From Maea johnstoni (Eukaryota > Annelida > Polychaeta > Spionida > Magelonidae), in NCBI GenBank assembly GCA_963942565.1, contig OZ012686.1:6320117-6384116 (forward strand): DNA of 64,000 nt. Reading direction: 5' to 3'. Both the position numbers and the translations under genes were made by a program. Shown here in pieces: positions 11,806-24,668 of this stretch. Each line of letters opens with the position of its first letter. The first letter of the stretch is position 1. The notes beneath the pieces were generated by a model that saw only the letters and a program-made list of their open reading frames with translations, made no database searches and had not been told where the DNA came from.

Positions 11806-11910
11806 ATCTTCACAATAAACTTGAAATAACATAAAAATACTATGCAGGATTGTTTAATGGGGTACAATGAACATTTCTCGTTCAAATTTTTTCTTCAAGA
11901 CGGCTTTGTT
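11806..11910 (+). mobile_element. Family B fragment
   Basis: Middle piece only: CACAATAAACTTGAAATAAC through GAACATTTCTCGTTCAAATT. No ends. Confidence 0.5.
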
Positions 11911-12410
11911 CGTAAATAAACTGCATGCACGTCAGATCCGCAGCAACGCGATGCTCTCAGGCAGTGGGCCATTGGATATCAAAGTTCTACGAGAGGACAA
12001 TGATGTGATGAGCGTTGAGATGTTTGTAGCAGCCTTCCGGGTAATACGAGAACATTACACACTATCTTGTAAGGGCAACAACGGGCCAATTGGATGTTCC
12101 CTAAATGCCCGGACGGGCATCAAAGGCGGGCACTTAATGACCCCCAGAAGGATATAAGGTTCACTCGCAGTGCAAGGGAAATGGAAATGACTTTCTTCCT
12201 TAGAATGCTCTGCGTGGAAGTCGGCAACCTTTTAAGTGAAAAATCAGAAGAATGATCCAAAGTCAGGAAAACTGAGGGAGTTCATTGAGTTTGTTAAGCA
12301 ATTCACGCCTGTATCACCCAAAATATCCTTGTTAATACAATGATATCTTTGTGACTAGAGCATCTTTTCTTCCTTATAAAGCTTGCCTGTTTCACACAAA
12401 ACCTCCTTAT
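11911..12410. other. GC-richer low-copy sequence, no supported gene
   Basis: Contains most of a 96-codon plus frame (11867-12157) without a recognised family, and phrases such as AATGATATCTTTGTGACTAGA that recur at 12637. I see no gene. Confidence 0.4.
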
Positions 12411-12637
12411 CATCCCATTAATGCTCAAGGCGGCGAAACAGCCTGACAATTTTGGTGATATCTTTCAGGCAAAAGCAAAGTTTGGAAAATATTTGAAGGA
12501 GAAATGTTAATCAGAATATTACCAACAACTCTCCTTCAAATATTTTGTAAAATTATTTTGAATTTCTAAATAAGTGCCAAATATATTATAGATCCAGAAG
12601 ACACTTCTTGGGGACCTCTTCAGCATTAATTGGTTAA
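12411..12637 (-). mobile_element. Family B TTAA MITE with perfect central hairpin
   Basis: Starts CCCATTAATGCTCAAGG and ends CAGCATTAATTGGTTAA. The 17 bases at 12486-12502 are exactly complementary to 12530-12546, giving a stem with a 27-base loop. Confidence 0.8.
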
Positions 12638-12678
12638 TATGATGATATCTTTGTGACTAGAACATTAAGTCTTTCTTA

Positions 12679-12908
12679 TTAACCCATTCACACTCAGAGC
12701 GGCCAAAACAGGCCTGGCGATTTTGGAAATATTTTACCTGCAAAGGCATTTTCTGGGAAATATTTGAAGGAGAAATGTTGATCATAAGCCAAAGAACAAT
12801 TCTTCTTCAAATATTTTGTGAACTTTCACTTTATTTCAAAGTTATGTTCAAAAGTATGAGAGAAGCAGACAATACCTTCTAGAGAAACTCTGAGTGTTGA
12901 TGGGTTAA
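12679..12908 (-). mobile_element. Family B TTAA MITE, subfamily with GGCCTGG
   Basis: TTAA at 12679-12682 and 12905-12908. Left part reads CACTCAGAGCGGCCAAAACA and right part GAGTGTTGATGGG. Copies at 22129 and 42717 share the same diagnostic CTAGAGAAACT or CTAGAGAAGT near the right end, so this is a distinct subfamily. Confidence 0.8.
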
Positions 12909-13007
12909 GCTTGGCATGGAAATCGGAGTTACCCTTTCAGTGTCAAGTCAGAAATCTGATCCATAGTAAGATAAATCCAGGATTTCAGTGAATTAGATAA
13001 ACTATTC

Positions 13008-13160
13008 ACACTTGTAGTGTATCAAAACATCCATATATTATGGTACTATTTTTGCGACCAGAGTATTTTTTGCAAAAGTACTTGAAAAAGAAATCTTGAT
13101 CAGAACCCAAACCACAACTCTATGATTAATTCCAAAGTTATTTTTATAAGTACCATATGC
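13008..13160 (-). mobile_element. Family B fragment
   Basis: CACTTGTAGTGTATCAAAAC through GATTAATTCCAAAGTTATTT matches the minus-orientation family. The right end is missing. Confidence 0.55.
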
Positions 13161-13346
13161 TGAATTTTGGGGAAAGTAATGCCAGGCATGAAGCCTGGTA
13201 TAACCTAACTAAACTTACAATTGAAATTTGCATCTGGATGCTTAATGTTGAAACTACCTTGATAACCCTAATGCTGCTGGTGGCTACTTTATGCCAATGC
13301 AAATATTCAATGATCCTATCTGTCAAAAGGGCTATTTATACTTAGG
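13161..13346. other. Low-copy spacer
   Basis: Includes a stray family A-like phrase, AACCCTAATGCTGCTGGTGG, near 13263. Otherwise nothing. Confidence 0.35.
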
Positions 13347-13436
13347 AGATTATTATTAGTATCATTATTATTATTATTATTATAATTATTATTATTATTA
13401 TTATTATTATCATTATTATTATTAATATTATTATTA

Positions 13437-13470
<34 letters not shown>

Positions 13471-13494
13471 CATTATTTTTATTATTATTATTAA

Positions 13495-13543
<49 letters not shown>

Positions 13544-13615
13544 ATCATTATCATTATTGTTATTATTATTATTATCATCATCATCATCATCTACATCACC
13601 ATCATCATCATAACA
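13347..13615 (+). repeat. (ATT)n/(ATC)n interrupted microsatellite
   Basis: ATT triplets with ATC interruptions, changing to ATC/CAT triplets after 13575. Confidence 0.95.
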
Positions 13616-15360
<1,745 letters not shown>

Positions 15361-15545
15361 ACACGATTATCAGCATCATCAGTATCGCTGTCATCATCAT
15401 CATATTAATTGATCATCATCTCTATTACACTCCTCTGACTAATCATTATCATCACCATCATCATCATCATCATTATCTTGACGACCACCACCACCACCAT
15501 CATAACCACATCATAATAATCATCGAACCATCATCACCACTATCT
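15361..15545 (+). repeat. Degenerate (CAT)n/(CAC)n microsatellite
   Basis: CAT, ATC and CAC triplets. The histidine-rich plus frame 15324-15674 is a by-product of them. Confidence 0.85.
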
Positions 15546-15816
15546 TTAATATTTAAAGATAGTTTAATGACAAAGATCAAACTAATAAAAGGAAATATGA
15601 TATGGAGAAATGTCATCTTTATTGATGTAATTAGTTTCCATGCTGTGGCCATTATCAGGATAATCGCATCTTAATAAGGTCAAATAGTTAGAAATCAGGG
15701 TTTATATAAATACTTCTTCCTCCCCTTCCACCTGCATGGACACAACATAATATTATTTTCTTATCATTTCCAAGTCCAAATCATCTATAAATAAATATCT
15801 AGATTTGCATTAATAG
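15546..15816. other. Low-copy spacer
   Basis: No feature recognised. Confidence 0.35.
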
Positions 15817-15998
15817 GTATCTACATTTTGACTGCTCTAGCTGATAACATATTTGTAATATTACCCCTTAAGAGAAATAAAGTTTATATCATATTCATGT
15901 ATTTAGTATTTCTTTCATCTATATCTACATTTTGGCTGATCTGCTAATCCATTTGGAATATTACTCCTTAAAAGAAATAAAGATAAAATGTGTATGAT
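15817..15998 (+). repeat. Small tandem duplication, unit about 101 bp
   Basis: ATCTACATTTTGACTGCTCT...AGAGAAATAAAG at 15819-15890 is matched by ATCTACATTTTGGCTGATCT...AAAGAAATAAAG at 15922-15990. Confidence 0.7.
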
Positions 15999-16070
15999 AT
16001 AACCCCTTTATGTGAAAAATGGAGTTTATTCTGTTATTCTAATAACAATTTTGATGGGAAGATTTTGACT

Positions 16071-16190
16071 TAACCCAATAATACTTAAGGAGTTCGGCTA
16101 GAAATTGGCATCTAGAAGTAAGATAATTTTGACAATAACTTCGGAATTGAGACTGATTTCACACTATTGTTTCCAATGTTGTGATAAACA
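16071..16190 (+). mobile_element. Family B fragment
   Basis: TTAACCCAATAATACTTAAG then GGAATTGAGACTGATTTCAC. Only the left half remains. Confidence 0.55.
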
Positions 16191-17009
16191 ATTTGCCTGT
16201 GTAAAAAGTTGTTTTTCAGGTTACTTAAGTTGCCTGTCCAAAAGACGGGTCCTCAGGCTAAGTCCCTAATAAAGGTACTAATGTTAACAAGTGTTACAGA
16301 GTTGATGTGGGAACTGAACAAGGTATCATATAGCACACAGCAGATGGTGTGAGCACCTGTAATACCCATCATTACCCTGATGACCAGAGAGAAATCCTGC
16401 AGCAGTAATTAGCCCCCAAGACTTACATAACCGGTGCCGACTAGGCTGGTATAAGCTAGCAGCTATAATACATTCATGCCTGTACCCTTACCAAAGAGAA
16501 CTTGGAATATATATCACAGGATAAAATTGACAATCTCTTACGGCCATTGTATTATAAAGAGGCTGTAATTTGTATGTAATGAGCTTTAACGATCATCATA
16601 TTAAAGGCTTGTAGAAAATCTTGCTCTACAAGCTTGTGGAAAATGCTTCTACGCCCCCATTGTAAGAATAACATGCCCGTATAGCAACTGCAATGATTGA
16701 TAATGATCATTCTGCATCACAGGCTTGTAGCAAAAGATGATCTTATACGATCATCAAAACATGTTCCTGTATTTCCATTGTGCAGAGATGTCCAGGTAGC
16801 AATCAAGTCAATTTCATTTATATCTTAAATCTTTAATTATACAATACATTTCTTAACTTTTTTGGTATGATAACTTTTTCCATCCAATTTCAGTAGTTGG
16901 TATCATATCTAGTACTGGTACATATCCCTAACCACAACCACCACCACCGCCATGCTACCACACAGCAGCCTATCTGGTAACATTAGCCCACTAATTGGCC
17001 ACAATTAAA
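16191..17009. other. Low-copy sequence, no gene seen
   Basis: The word GGCTTGTAG(A/C)AAA recurs at 16606 and 16722 and a related word lies at 16631, which hints at decayed local repeats. Confidence 0.4.
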
Positions 17010-17232
17010 TTAACCCATTATAATGCTTATGAGTTTCTTTAGAGATTGTCGTTTGGATGTATGGTACTTATGACAATAACTTGGAAATTAAGAATGATCT
17101 TACAAAATATTTGATTGAGAGTTGTTGGTATTGTCTTGACTACCATTTCTCCTTTAAATATTTTCCCAATCATGCTCTCGCTTGAAATATTTCATCAAAA
17201 TTGTCAGGCTGCTGTGAGTATTAATGGGATAA
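17010..17232 (+). mobile_element. Family B TTAA MITE
   Basis: TTAA at 17010-17013. Ends CCCATTATAATGCTTATG and GAGTATTAATGGGATAA. Confidence 0.75.
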
Positions 17233-17546
17233 AGAGAGGGAGGTTTCAGTAATTGCCGTCCAGGAGACCGATAATGTGTTCTGGCTCAGAGATGATCGAC
17301 TGCGCGTACCAACGCCAACTGCCCATGGTTCAAGGATAACGATACTGTTTGTAATGATTAGCGAAAATTTACAGGTTGACCCGAAAGTAAGCTCCTGCTA
17401 CTACTACACAACCACAAAGCTTTATGTTCAATCAAAGGAAATGGATCGTCCAAAGGTTTTGAATTATTTGTCAGTAATGATAATATATAGTTACCGCTAC
17501 TCCTTTGAGTAATGTAAGTCACTAGTTGATACTATATTTCATGGGT
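17233..17546. other. Low-copy spacer, no gene seen
   Basis: A 78-codon plus frame (17276-17512) fills most of it but shows no motif. Confidence 0.4.
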
Positions 17547-17759
17547 TTAACCCAGACCTAGTACTCACAGCGGCCAAAAGCAGTCTGACAATTTTGGTGA
17601 AATCTTTTAGTCGAAGGAATATTTGGGAACATATTTGAAGGAGAAATGTTCATCAGATCATCACTAACAACTCTTCTTCAAATAGTTTGTAAAATCTTTC
17701 TTAATTTCCAAGTTATTACCAAAAGTATCCAAGATCCAGACGACAATTTTGACAGTTAA
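17547..17759 (-). mobile_element. Family B TTAA MITE, complete ends
   Basis: TTAA at 17547-17550 and 17756-17759, with ACTCACAGCGGCCAAAAGCA at the left and ATCCAGACGACAATTTTGAC at the right. It stops short of the usual CATTAATGGG terminus. Confidence 0.75.
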
Positions 17760-18024
17760 ACCAAGATCACTAAGACAATGGCTGCGGGGGATGATAAATT
17801 AGCAGATAGTTAGCGACCTCTCATGATATTTCAATCCTAATTATGGCAGACATTTATAGGAAGATTTCACAGGAAGTTCAAGACAAATATTGATGACTTC
17901 CAAGAAAGAACTATAAGATGACCATTTGTCCTTCAAACGAGAGAAAATAAACATTTCAGCATGACAAAAAGAAAAATGATGAGTCGATCGTTTCACACTT
18001 ACAAGAATTCCCAGTAGAATATTG
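17760..18024. other. Low-copy spacer
   Basis: No feature recognised. Confidence 0.35.
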
Positions 18025-18252
18025 ACCCATTTGTGCCTAGAGATGTATTTATCCAGTGTCGTCTGGACCTGTAATACTTTTGAAAATAACTTTTGAATGA
18101 AGCATAAATTTGCAAAATATTTGAAGGAGAGTTGTAGATATAGTTCTAATGAACAAGTCTCCTTCAAACATTTTCTAAATATTGCTTTTGTAAGAGAGAT
18201 ATCACCAAAAATATGTCAGGTGTTTTTGTTGCTACAGGCATGAATGGGTTCA
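18025..18252 (+). mobile_element. Family B TTAA MITE, decayed targets
   Basis: Begins TTGACCCATTTGTGCCTAG and ends CAGGCATGAATGGGTTCAA. Confidence 0.75.
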
Positions 18253-18389
18253 ACTTTCCTGACATTGCAAAGGGAAGTTAAAATACTAATATATACAAGA
18301 GAAGTATTGTACAGTCAAAATTTAAATTAACAATGCAATGCTAGAGAAACAAACACAAAGTAGATCATCATTTTTCAGTACTAGCACCT

Positions 18390-18548
18390 AAATGTCCTTC
18401 ACAAAGTATTTGATTTAGGAAAGTTGTTGGTAGTGTTCTGCTTAACACTTAAGTCTCCTTCAAATATTTTCACAAATATGTGTTCACATGTAAGATTTCG
18501 CCAAAAATGTCTGGCTGATTTTGGCCGCTGTGAGCATCAATAACTTAT
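18390..18548 (+). mobile_element. Family B copy, left third missing
   Basis: CTTCACAAAGTATTTGATTT through TTTGGCCGCTGTGAGCATCA. Confidence 0.65.
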
Positions 18549-18668
18549 AGTAGCATCTTGGGCCCCCTTATTTCAGTTGCATGTCACCCAAGAATATTTC
18601 TGTTTGTCTAAGACCACTGGATGACTATCCATGCAATCTCAGAGAGTAAAACTATAATAATGGTGTAT

Positions 18669-19024
18669 CAGGGGTGTCCAACTGTCACATTGCCGCACCA
18701 GCGTGTGACAGTCTCAGACCTCAAAACGTGCGACAAGACAAAACCTGTGTAACTCGGAAATTCTTTGGAAAGTATGACTAAATTAGTCTTTTAAATGTTT
18801 CACTTGCATTTTTAAATGCAGATTGTATCTAGAAAACATGTGATCTCCTTTTATTGATATCGACTACTGATTGATCTAGGTCTTTATTATTGCTACAAAT
18901 GCTGATATGGTAGTGACACCTGGTGACAATATTCAAAATAATTGTTGCACAGCGCCCACCCAAAATTGCTGTGCTCCAGAACCAATTGTCTGTGCTCCAT
19001 GACTTCAATATTTGGACACTCCTG
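18669..19024 (+). mobile_element. hAT-like non-autonomous relic
   Basis: The left end CAGGGGTGTCCAA faces the right end TTGGACACTCCTG. CAGGGGTG-type termini are characteristic of hAT elements. I could not find a clean 8-bp target duplication, so the age is high or the ends have shifted. The left part resembles 21339-21412 (GTTCAACTCTTGCACTGTCG), probably a second fragment of the same family. Confidence 0.6.
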
Positions 19025-19049
19025 TATTAGTCTGTGAGCTGACGTTGGA

Positions 19050-19445
19050 ACCCCCCCCCCCCCTGGGGAATATGGAGACCTATATTTCCAAAAACCTTAT
19101 ACCCTCAGCTGTTCAGATCAGCTTGTCTGCACTTATATCACGGGTGCGTTTGCAAAAAAATGGCATTTTTTTACGTTTTTTGAAAAAAAATTCCAAGGTC
19201 AGGAATACGGTGCTTCTGAAAGGTATTTAGTAATTGTACCTGTTGATCACTTGACCAGCATAGCGGAGTATCCCAGAGAATTGCAAGTATTCATACCACC
19301 CCCACTTAGAAAATGTCACCCCCACCCCTAAAATGAGGGAGGTACCAACTTTCAATTGGCCCTCCAGGGCAAAAGCACCCTCGATATAAGTGTGTTTTTT
19401 TGTTTTTTTGGAAATAGGTCTCCAAAGTTTCCTGGGGGACTGTAT
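19050..19445 (+). repeat. Fold-back structure with imperfect arms
   Basis: GGAGACCTATATTTCCAAAA near 19074 faces TTTGGAAATAGGTCTCC near 19406, and CACTTATATCACGGGTGC near 19130 faces CACCCTCGATATAAGTG near 19377. The arms enclose about 190 bases. A C14 homopolymer lies at the left edge (19051-19064). This is probably a decayed MITE. Confidence 0.6.
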
Positions 19446-19704
19446 ATAATGTCTGGCATTCTCGGGTATTGTTCCCTAATTGGAGTGACTGTTGCGGCCT
19501 TGATTCTGCAACTCTTCCCAAGGCCGAGATCGTAGCCTATGTTCAGCTGTTGATATTAGTGTTCAGCTGATCACCATGGGGACTCCCTGATGCTGGGCTA
19601 TAATCAAATATAAGTCCTGCCCACTTGCCGGTGGTCAGAGCACGCAGTGACCGCTACTAATGACCACTGTGCTATACCTGACCACTAATGACACTCCTGC
19701 TAAT
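19446..19704. other. Low-copy spacer
   Basis: Contains repeated GACCACTAATGAC-type words at about 19655-19690. No gene seen. Confidence 0.35.
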
Positions 19705-19917
19705 TTAACCCTTATGTTGCTGGTGGCTAATTTGGCAAATACAAAATGATGCAAAAAACCTGAAAAATGATCAAAAACCTGGCAAATGGGTACTCATCTG
19801 ATAGTACTCGGCGAGAGCTTTCCAATGAATACCAACATGACAGGGTTCAGATGGTTTTCAAAAATCTTTGCATTCTTGTTCTTAGGACAAAAAAATTATC
19901 TTAGCAATGGAAGGGTT
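19705..19917 (-). mobile_element. Family A TTAA MITE, first of a run
   Basis: TTAA at 19705-19708, then CCCTTATGTTGCTGG. Ends CAATGGAAGGG. Confidence 0.8.
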
Positions 19918-20393
19918 TACCTTTATGCTGCTGGTGGCTAATTTGACTAATACAAAATGATGCAAAAACCACTGAAACATGACTAAAACCCTGGCACATG
20001 GGTGCTCATCTAAGAGTACTCACCAAGAGCCATCCAATGAGTACCAACATGACATGGTTTCGATGGTTTTCAAAAATCTTTGCATCCTTTTTGCTTTGGA
20101 CGAAAGCATCCTCATCATTGGAAGGGCTTACTGTGACCAATTCATCGCACGATCCCAGATGCTGGGCTTCCCAAAATGATGCAAATAACCTAATAAATAA
20201 CTGAGACCTTTGCATTATATGGGTACTCATCTGAGAGCACTCGGCAAGAGCTTTCCAATGAATACCAACATGCCAGGGTTTCGATGGTTTTCAAAAATCT
20301 TTGCATCCTTGTGCTAATGGACGAAAGTAGCCTCAGCATTGGAAGGGCTTCCTATGACCATCATCGCACGATCGCAGAAGCCGGGCTTCCCCA
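19918..20393 (-). repeat. Tandem duplication of a unit made of a family A copy plus host flank
   Basis: Two units of about 220 bp. Unit one (19950-20173) is a family A copy plus a flank reading TCATCGCACGATCCCAGA. Unit two (20174-20393) repeats the A copy without its left end and the flank as TCATCGCACGATCGCAGA. The host flank was duplicated together with the element. Confidence 0.75.
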
Positions 20394-20815
20394 TCATTTC
20401 AGGCATAAAAAATTGCTTTTAGAGTGATGTATTGCATGAGGCGGGCGCTCAGGAGCCCGGGAGCCCGGAGATTGATCACGGATGAGCGATCGCGACGGCT
20501 ACCATTAACTGATGACAGTACTTATATTCTCACCTGATTGGTAACAACAACAGGCAGCCAGGACTGGACGTTTGAGGCTCGTCCCTTGAACATACCTGTA
20601 GACTCTGATTAATCTCAGTCAAGGGCTGGAGATAAGATATCAAGGGGAGGCAAAGTGTGTTGCCAAACCCCGCCAGACCCAGGGCTAATGTAGATATAAT
20701 AAACACATTTATTGACCATAGATAGGCACTTGAAATGGTACTTACGTCATATAGTTCCAATAATTATACTAAAGTTGTTTGCACCTTTGTACAATTAACC
20801 CAATGCACTGGAACC
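20394..20815. other. GC-richer low-copy sequence
   Basis: CpG-containing block at 20436-20510 (GGCGGGCGCTCAGGAGCCCG). No supported gene. Confidence 0.4.
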
Positions 20816-21004
20816 TCTCATTGTGAACACCCTGGAGATGTGAACACAATTACCTGGTCCAATTTTTGTATCTTTAACATAATGGAAATACCTCAGAAAA
20901 GTGAACACTTTTGCCTAGGTCCCGACCTCTGAGATGTGAACACACCCTAATGTGAAATTGTGTTTGCCCTGGTCCCAAGATGTTCACATTTGCAGGTTTC
21001 ACTG
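20816..21004 (+). mobile_element. Tigger-like (Tc1/mariner) MITE
   Basis: Left end CACTGGAACCTCTCATTGTG, right end reading inward CAGTGAAACCTGCAAATGTG. GTGAACAC words are repeated inside on both strands. CAGTGRAACC ends with a TA target are typical of Tigger-like elements. TA is present on the right, and TG replaces it on the left. Confidence 0.6.
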
Positions 21005-21440
21005 TACTATAAACTGGTATTTTGCATGGCATATAGAGTTTTTAAAATGAGCACTAGGCTGATCAACTATATATCCCAACCCTCGCATCCCTTCCACCTT
21101 GAAAACACAGAATCATTAATTGAAAGCTGGGGTTGTCAAATACTCCAAACGCTGCTCTCAAAATGTAAAATTTTGTAATTGCGAAGGCTCAGAGTTTGTC
21201 AAAAACTCCTACCTAAAACATCTCTCCCTGAAATATAAGATATTGCAATTGAATGCAGGGTAGACAAACACTCCATTCACACACCTCCCCCCCCCCCTCC
21301 TTGAAACATGAAATATTGTCAACACTCATTTCCCTACAGGAGCGTTCAACTCTTGCACTGTCGCACCAGTATGCAACAGAGGCAGCTTCATAACCTGCCA
21401 CAGGACAAATGCTCTAAAGGTGAGTGCAAGACAATTAAGC
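21005..21440. other. Low-copy sequence with a hAT-like fragment
   Basis: 21339-21412 resembles the left part of the hAT-like relic at 18669. No gene seen. Confidence 0.45.
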
Positions 21441-21596
<156 letters not shown>

Positions 21597-21707
21597 TTTT
21601 GAGCCCCCACTATGGTACCGTAAGAATGTGATACAGTGAGACCTGTGAACTCAAGCAATGTACTGTGAGCTTTCATGGATGAGATTAAGGAATAGTTCCT
21701 CTGTTTG

Positions 21708-21721
21708 CCACCAGATGGCAG
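21708..21721 (+). promoter_or_regulatory. CTCF-core-like site
   Basis: CCACCAGATGGCAG matches the CCASYAGRKGGCR core recognised by CTCF zinc fingers in bilaterian animals. It lies in unique DNA. Binding is inferred. Confidence 0.35.
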
Positions 21722-22128
21722 AGCCATACAGTAGATCTCCACGCCCAGGTGCCAGCCACAGCTTCTTATACACTGCTGGGATGATGCTACACTGAGTGAG
21801 TGCTAGTCAGTTTCATGCACCAGTCAATTGAATCCCTGCTAGGGGGGTCAGTAAATGGTCGGGTAGTGTGGGGGCTAGTGCTCTAGAATGTTGCCCCAGG
21901 GGGTGAGGAAAGGAATATTTAGTGCTCCGATAGCCAGGCCTAAATGCAGGGACAGTCTTCTATTTTTTTTATAAAGAGACATGTAATCAGCTGTACTGCA
22001 GAGATCTTACTAAAAGTGACCAAATATACCCCAGTCAGGGTGGGGATTAATGTCATTAATTTGTGCCCTTGAGGGTAAGGGGACAGTGAAAATAAGTGTG
22101 TAAGTGCTGGTACCATCCCTGCCCCTCC
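21722..22128. other. Low-copy sequence, no gene seen
   Basis: Balanced composition. No open frame of note. Confidence 0.45.
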
Positions 22129-22358
22129 TTAACCCATTAATGCTCACAGCGGCCAAAACAGGCCTGACGATCTTGGAAATATTTTTCTAACAAAACCATT
22201 TTTTGGAAAATATTTGAAGGAGAAATGTTAACCAGAGGTCAAACAACAACTCTCCTTCAATTATTTTGAGAAGTTTTGATTTATTTCCAAGTTATTCTCA
22301 AAAGTATGAAAGTAGCAGACAATACTTTCTAGAGAAACTCTGAGTGTGAATGGGTTAA
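22129..22358 (-). mobile_element. Family B TTAA MITE (GGCCTGA subfamily)
   Basis: TTAA at 22129-22132 and 22355-22358. Shares CTAGAGAAACTCTGAGTG with the copy at 12679. Confidence 0.8.
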
Positions 22359-22604
22359 GGGATTCCTTAAGCAGGTATTCAATTGACTGGTACAATAGCT
22401 GTGGTGACCATAGTTTTAAGGCAGCAGGGCGTCTCGGCAGTAAATTATTATGAGTAAATTATTAAAATGTAATTTTCAAACTTAAAAAGTGTATTTTCAC
22501 ACCCCAATATAAATTCTGTGACATTGTATAAGGATATTGTTGTATTTTAATAATTTAATACATGCTTATGGTTGTAGTCTGAGTTTTAGTGTGATCTTGA
22601 TCCT
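22359..22604. other. Low-copy spacer
   Basis: No feature recognised. Confidence 0.35.
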
Positions 22605-22824
22605 TTAACTCTTTCAATGCTAAAGCTACTTTCATCCAAAGCACACGGATGCAAAGATTTCTGAAGACCATCTAAACCCTGTTATGTTGGTAATTCATTG
22701 GATAGCTTTTGCAGAGTACTCTTATATGAATACCCAAAAGCCAAGGTATCAGTCATTTTTTAAAGTTTTTTTGCATCATTTTGTATTGGGAAAATATGCC
22801 ACCAGCATGCAGCATAAGGGTTAA
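22605..22824 (+). mobile_element. Family A TTAA MITE
   Basis: TTAA at 22605-22608 and 22821-22824. Ends CTCTTTCAATGCTAAAG and CAGCATAAGGG. Confidence 0.8.
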
Positions 22825-22854
22825 GTCAATTCTATGTCATCGGTATAACAGGTC

Positions 22855-23068
22855 TTAACCCTTGTGCTGCTGGTGGCTAATTTGACCAATACAAAATTAC
22901 GTAAAAAACCTGAAAATGAACAGAAACCCTGGCAAATGGGTACTCATCTAAAAGTACTCAGTGAGAGCTTTCCAATGAATACCAGCATGACAGGGTTTAG
23001 ACAATTTTCAAAAATCTTTGCATCCTTGTGCTTAGGCCGAAAGTAGCCTCAGCATTGGAAGGGTTAAA
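22855..23068 (-). mobile_element. Family A TTAA MITE, inverted relative to its neighbour
   Basis: TTAA at 22855-22858 and 23065-23068. It lies 30 bases from the plus copy at 22605, making a second A-A inverted pair. Confidence 0.8.
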
Positions 23069-23261
23069 GATACAGTACTTTTTCCAATTCAATATTGATA
23101 TTTAGCATGGTATCGAATACCAGTACTAATCCCTAGATTAAATTGACCGCTTTATTTGCTCTGGTGAGTGTGGCACTGGATCAGCAACATACTGTACTAC
23201 ACTGACACTCACACTGCTGCATCTCTGTGTGTGCCAGTGAACGGCTGACCCACATCAATCA
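23069..23261. other. Low-copy spacer
   Basis: Carries a GGTATCGAATACCAGTACT phrase related to the degenerate array at 52290. Confidence 0.35.
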
Positions 23262-23485
23262 CACACACCTGTTTTACCTGTCCAATCAACCTGTGGAACT
23301 TACATCAACAATCCCCCTGAACGTGACTACATCTGATACTCATTCACTGCCACACACACACGCACACACACACACGCGCACACACACACATACACACCTG
23401 TAATACCTGTCCAATCAACCTGTAGAACTTAGATCAACAATCCCCTGAACCAATTCCATCTGACACTGATACACTCCCACACACA
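23262..23485 (+). repeat. Tandem duplication with (CA)n between copies
   Basis: TACCTGTCCAATCAACCTGT occurs at about 23274 and 23404, each followed by an ACATCAACAATCC-type phrase. A CA/CG-interrupted run lies at 23350-23397. Confidence 0.75.
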
Positions 23486-24668
23486 TTTGATAACATCATG
23501 GATATCATACCACTAGGGTTGAAAAGTCCAGTTCTCATAGTATTACAGTACATATGCATGATTTCAGGATGCCTGCACCAGTTTTATTTTTGTCCAGATT
23601 TGTTTTCCTTTTTGGATGTGTTATTCTGTTAAAAGAAAGACTATAACTTGGATTCAGAAACTAAGTGTCCAAAATGAGCAATCATATAAACCATGCAGGA
23701 ATTCCCAAGATGCATCCTGACAGCATTCACATACAACAAGGAGCCAAACTCATGATGCTGATGGTCTTACTGTTGATACTCAGACGACCTTCAAATCCTT
23801 TGATGTCCCATCACCAAAGACCTCCATTGTCCATTTACAAAGTTGACCGGCAAAATTTCAGGTTCAATTTGGTCTGTCACATGACTATGATAAACCAGAC
23901 TTCTATAAAATAGTCAAACATAAACAACCTGGTACCGCATTTTGGCCAATAATCCCCATTACAATTTGGCATAAGACATTTGTGGGCAAAATCACACTTT
24001 GGTCTCACTACTAGGGTTTAAGGCCTAAAAAGGTTTATATCCTGTAGCGGTCTGAAAAAAATTGGTTAGTTAGGTTAAGGTAGGTATAACATTTTTTGTA
24101 TAATTTTCTTTTTAAAAAATGCATGTTTTCATGCATGTTTTATGTTGATTGGGAGTTGGAACTGGCAAAAAATCTTTAGGGTAAGGATATTGTTGAGTAA
24201 AAACTTGTTAGGGTTTGGTTACAGGAAACAAACAACTTTGATTTTAAGCCTTAAACTTTCTTGATTCTAGGAAAGATAAGATCCGGCAGCATCACAGCTG
24301 CTACTTGTTCTTCATAGAAACACGCTGACAGATATAAAGAGAGATAAATGATTCCATTGACAGCTTAGAAACACTATCTACAATGCCACATAATACAGCA
24401 TTTCCCCGTCCCACCGCCAAGCATCAGGTGTTACCTAGCTGGGCGTAATCAACTGTAGCGTTTTTCATTGATTCAATCACCGATGCTGCATCACTCTTGC
24501 ACGTCAATTACCAAAACAATAAAGACAAAGGATTTAGCTGAGAAGTATATCCCAGGCTTGGTGTAACCCTTTTATGCCTGTGATATGTAATTGAAAATAT
24601 CTGGACTCTAGTGGTTGTATCGTTGGTTCCGACAAAAGCACCTCCTAAAAGTATTCAAGGGATAAGGG
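23486..24668. other. Low-copy sequence of 1.2 kb, no gene seen
   Basis: A plus frame at 23665-23913 has no recognised motif. Nothing else is visible. Confidence 0.45.

Noticed and set aside
11867-12157. 96-codon frame as a host exon
   Set aside because: It begins inside a family B fragment. No domain and no convincing splice sites.
13342-13590. Poly-Ile, poly-Leu, poly-Asn and poly-Val frames (also 21326-21742, 50552-50875, 60585-61210)
   Set aside because: Trinucleotide microsatellites read through. No non-repeat domain is attached.
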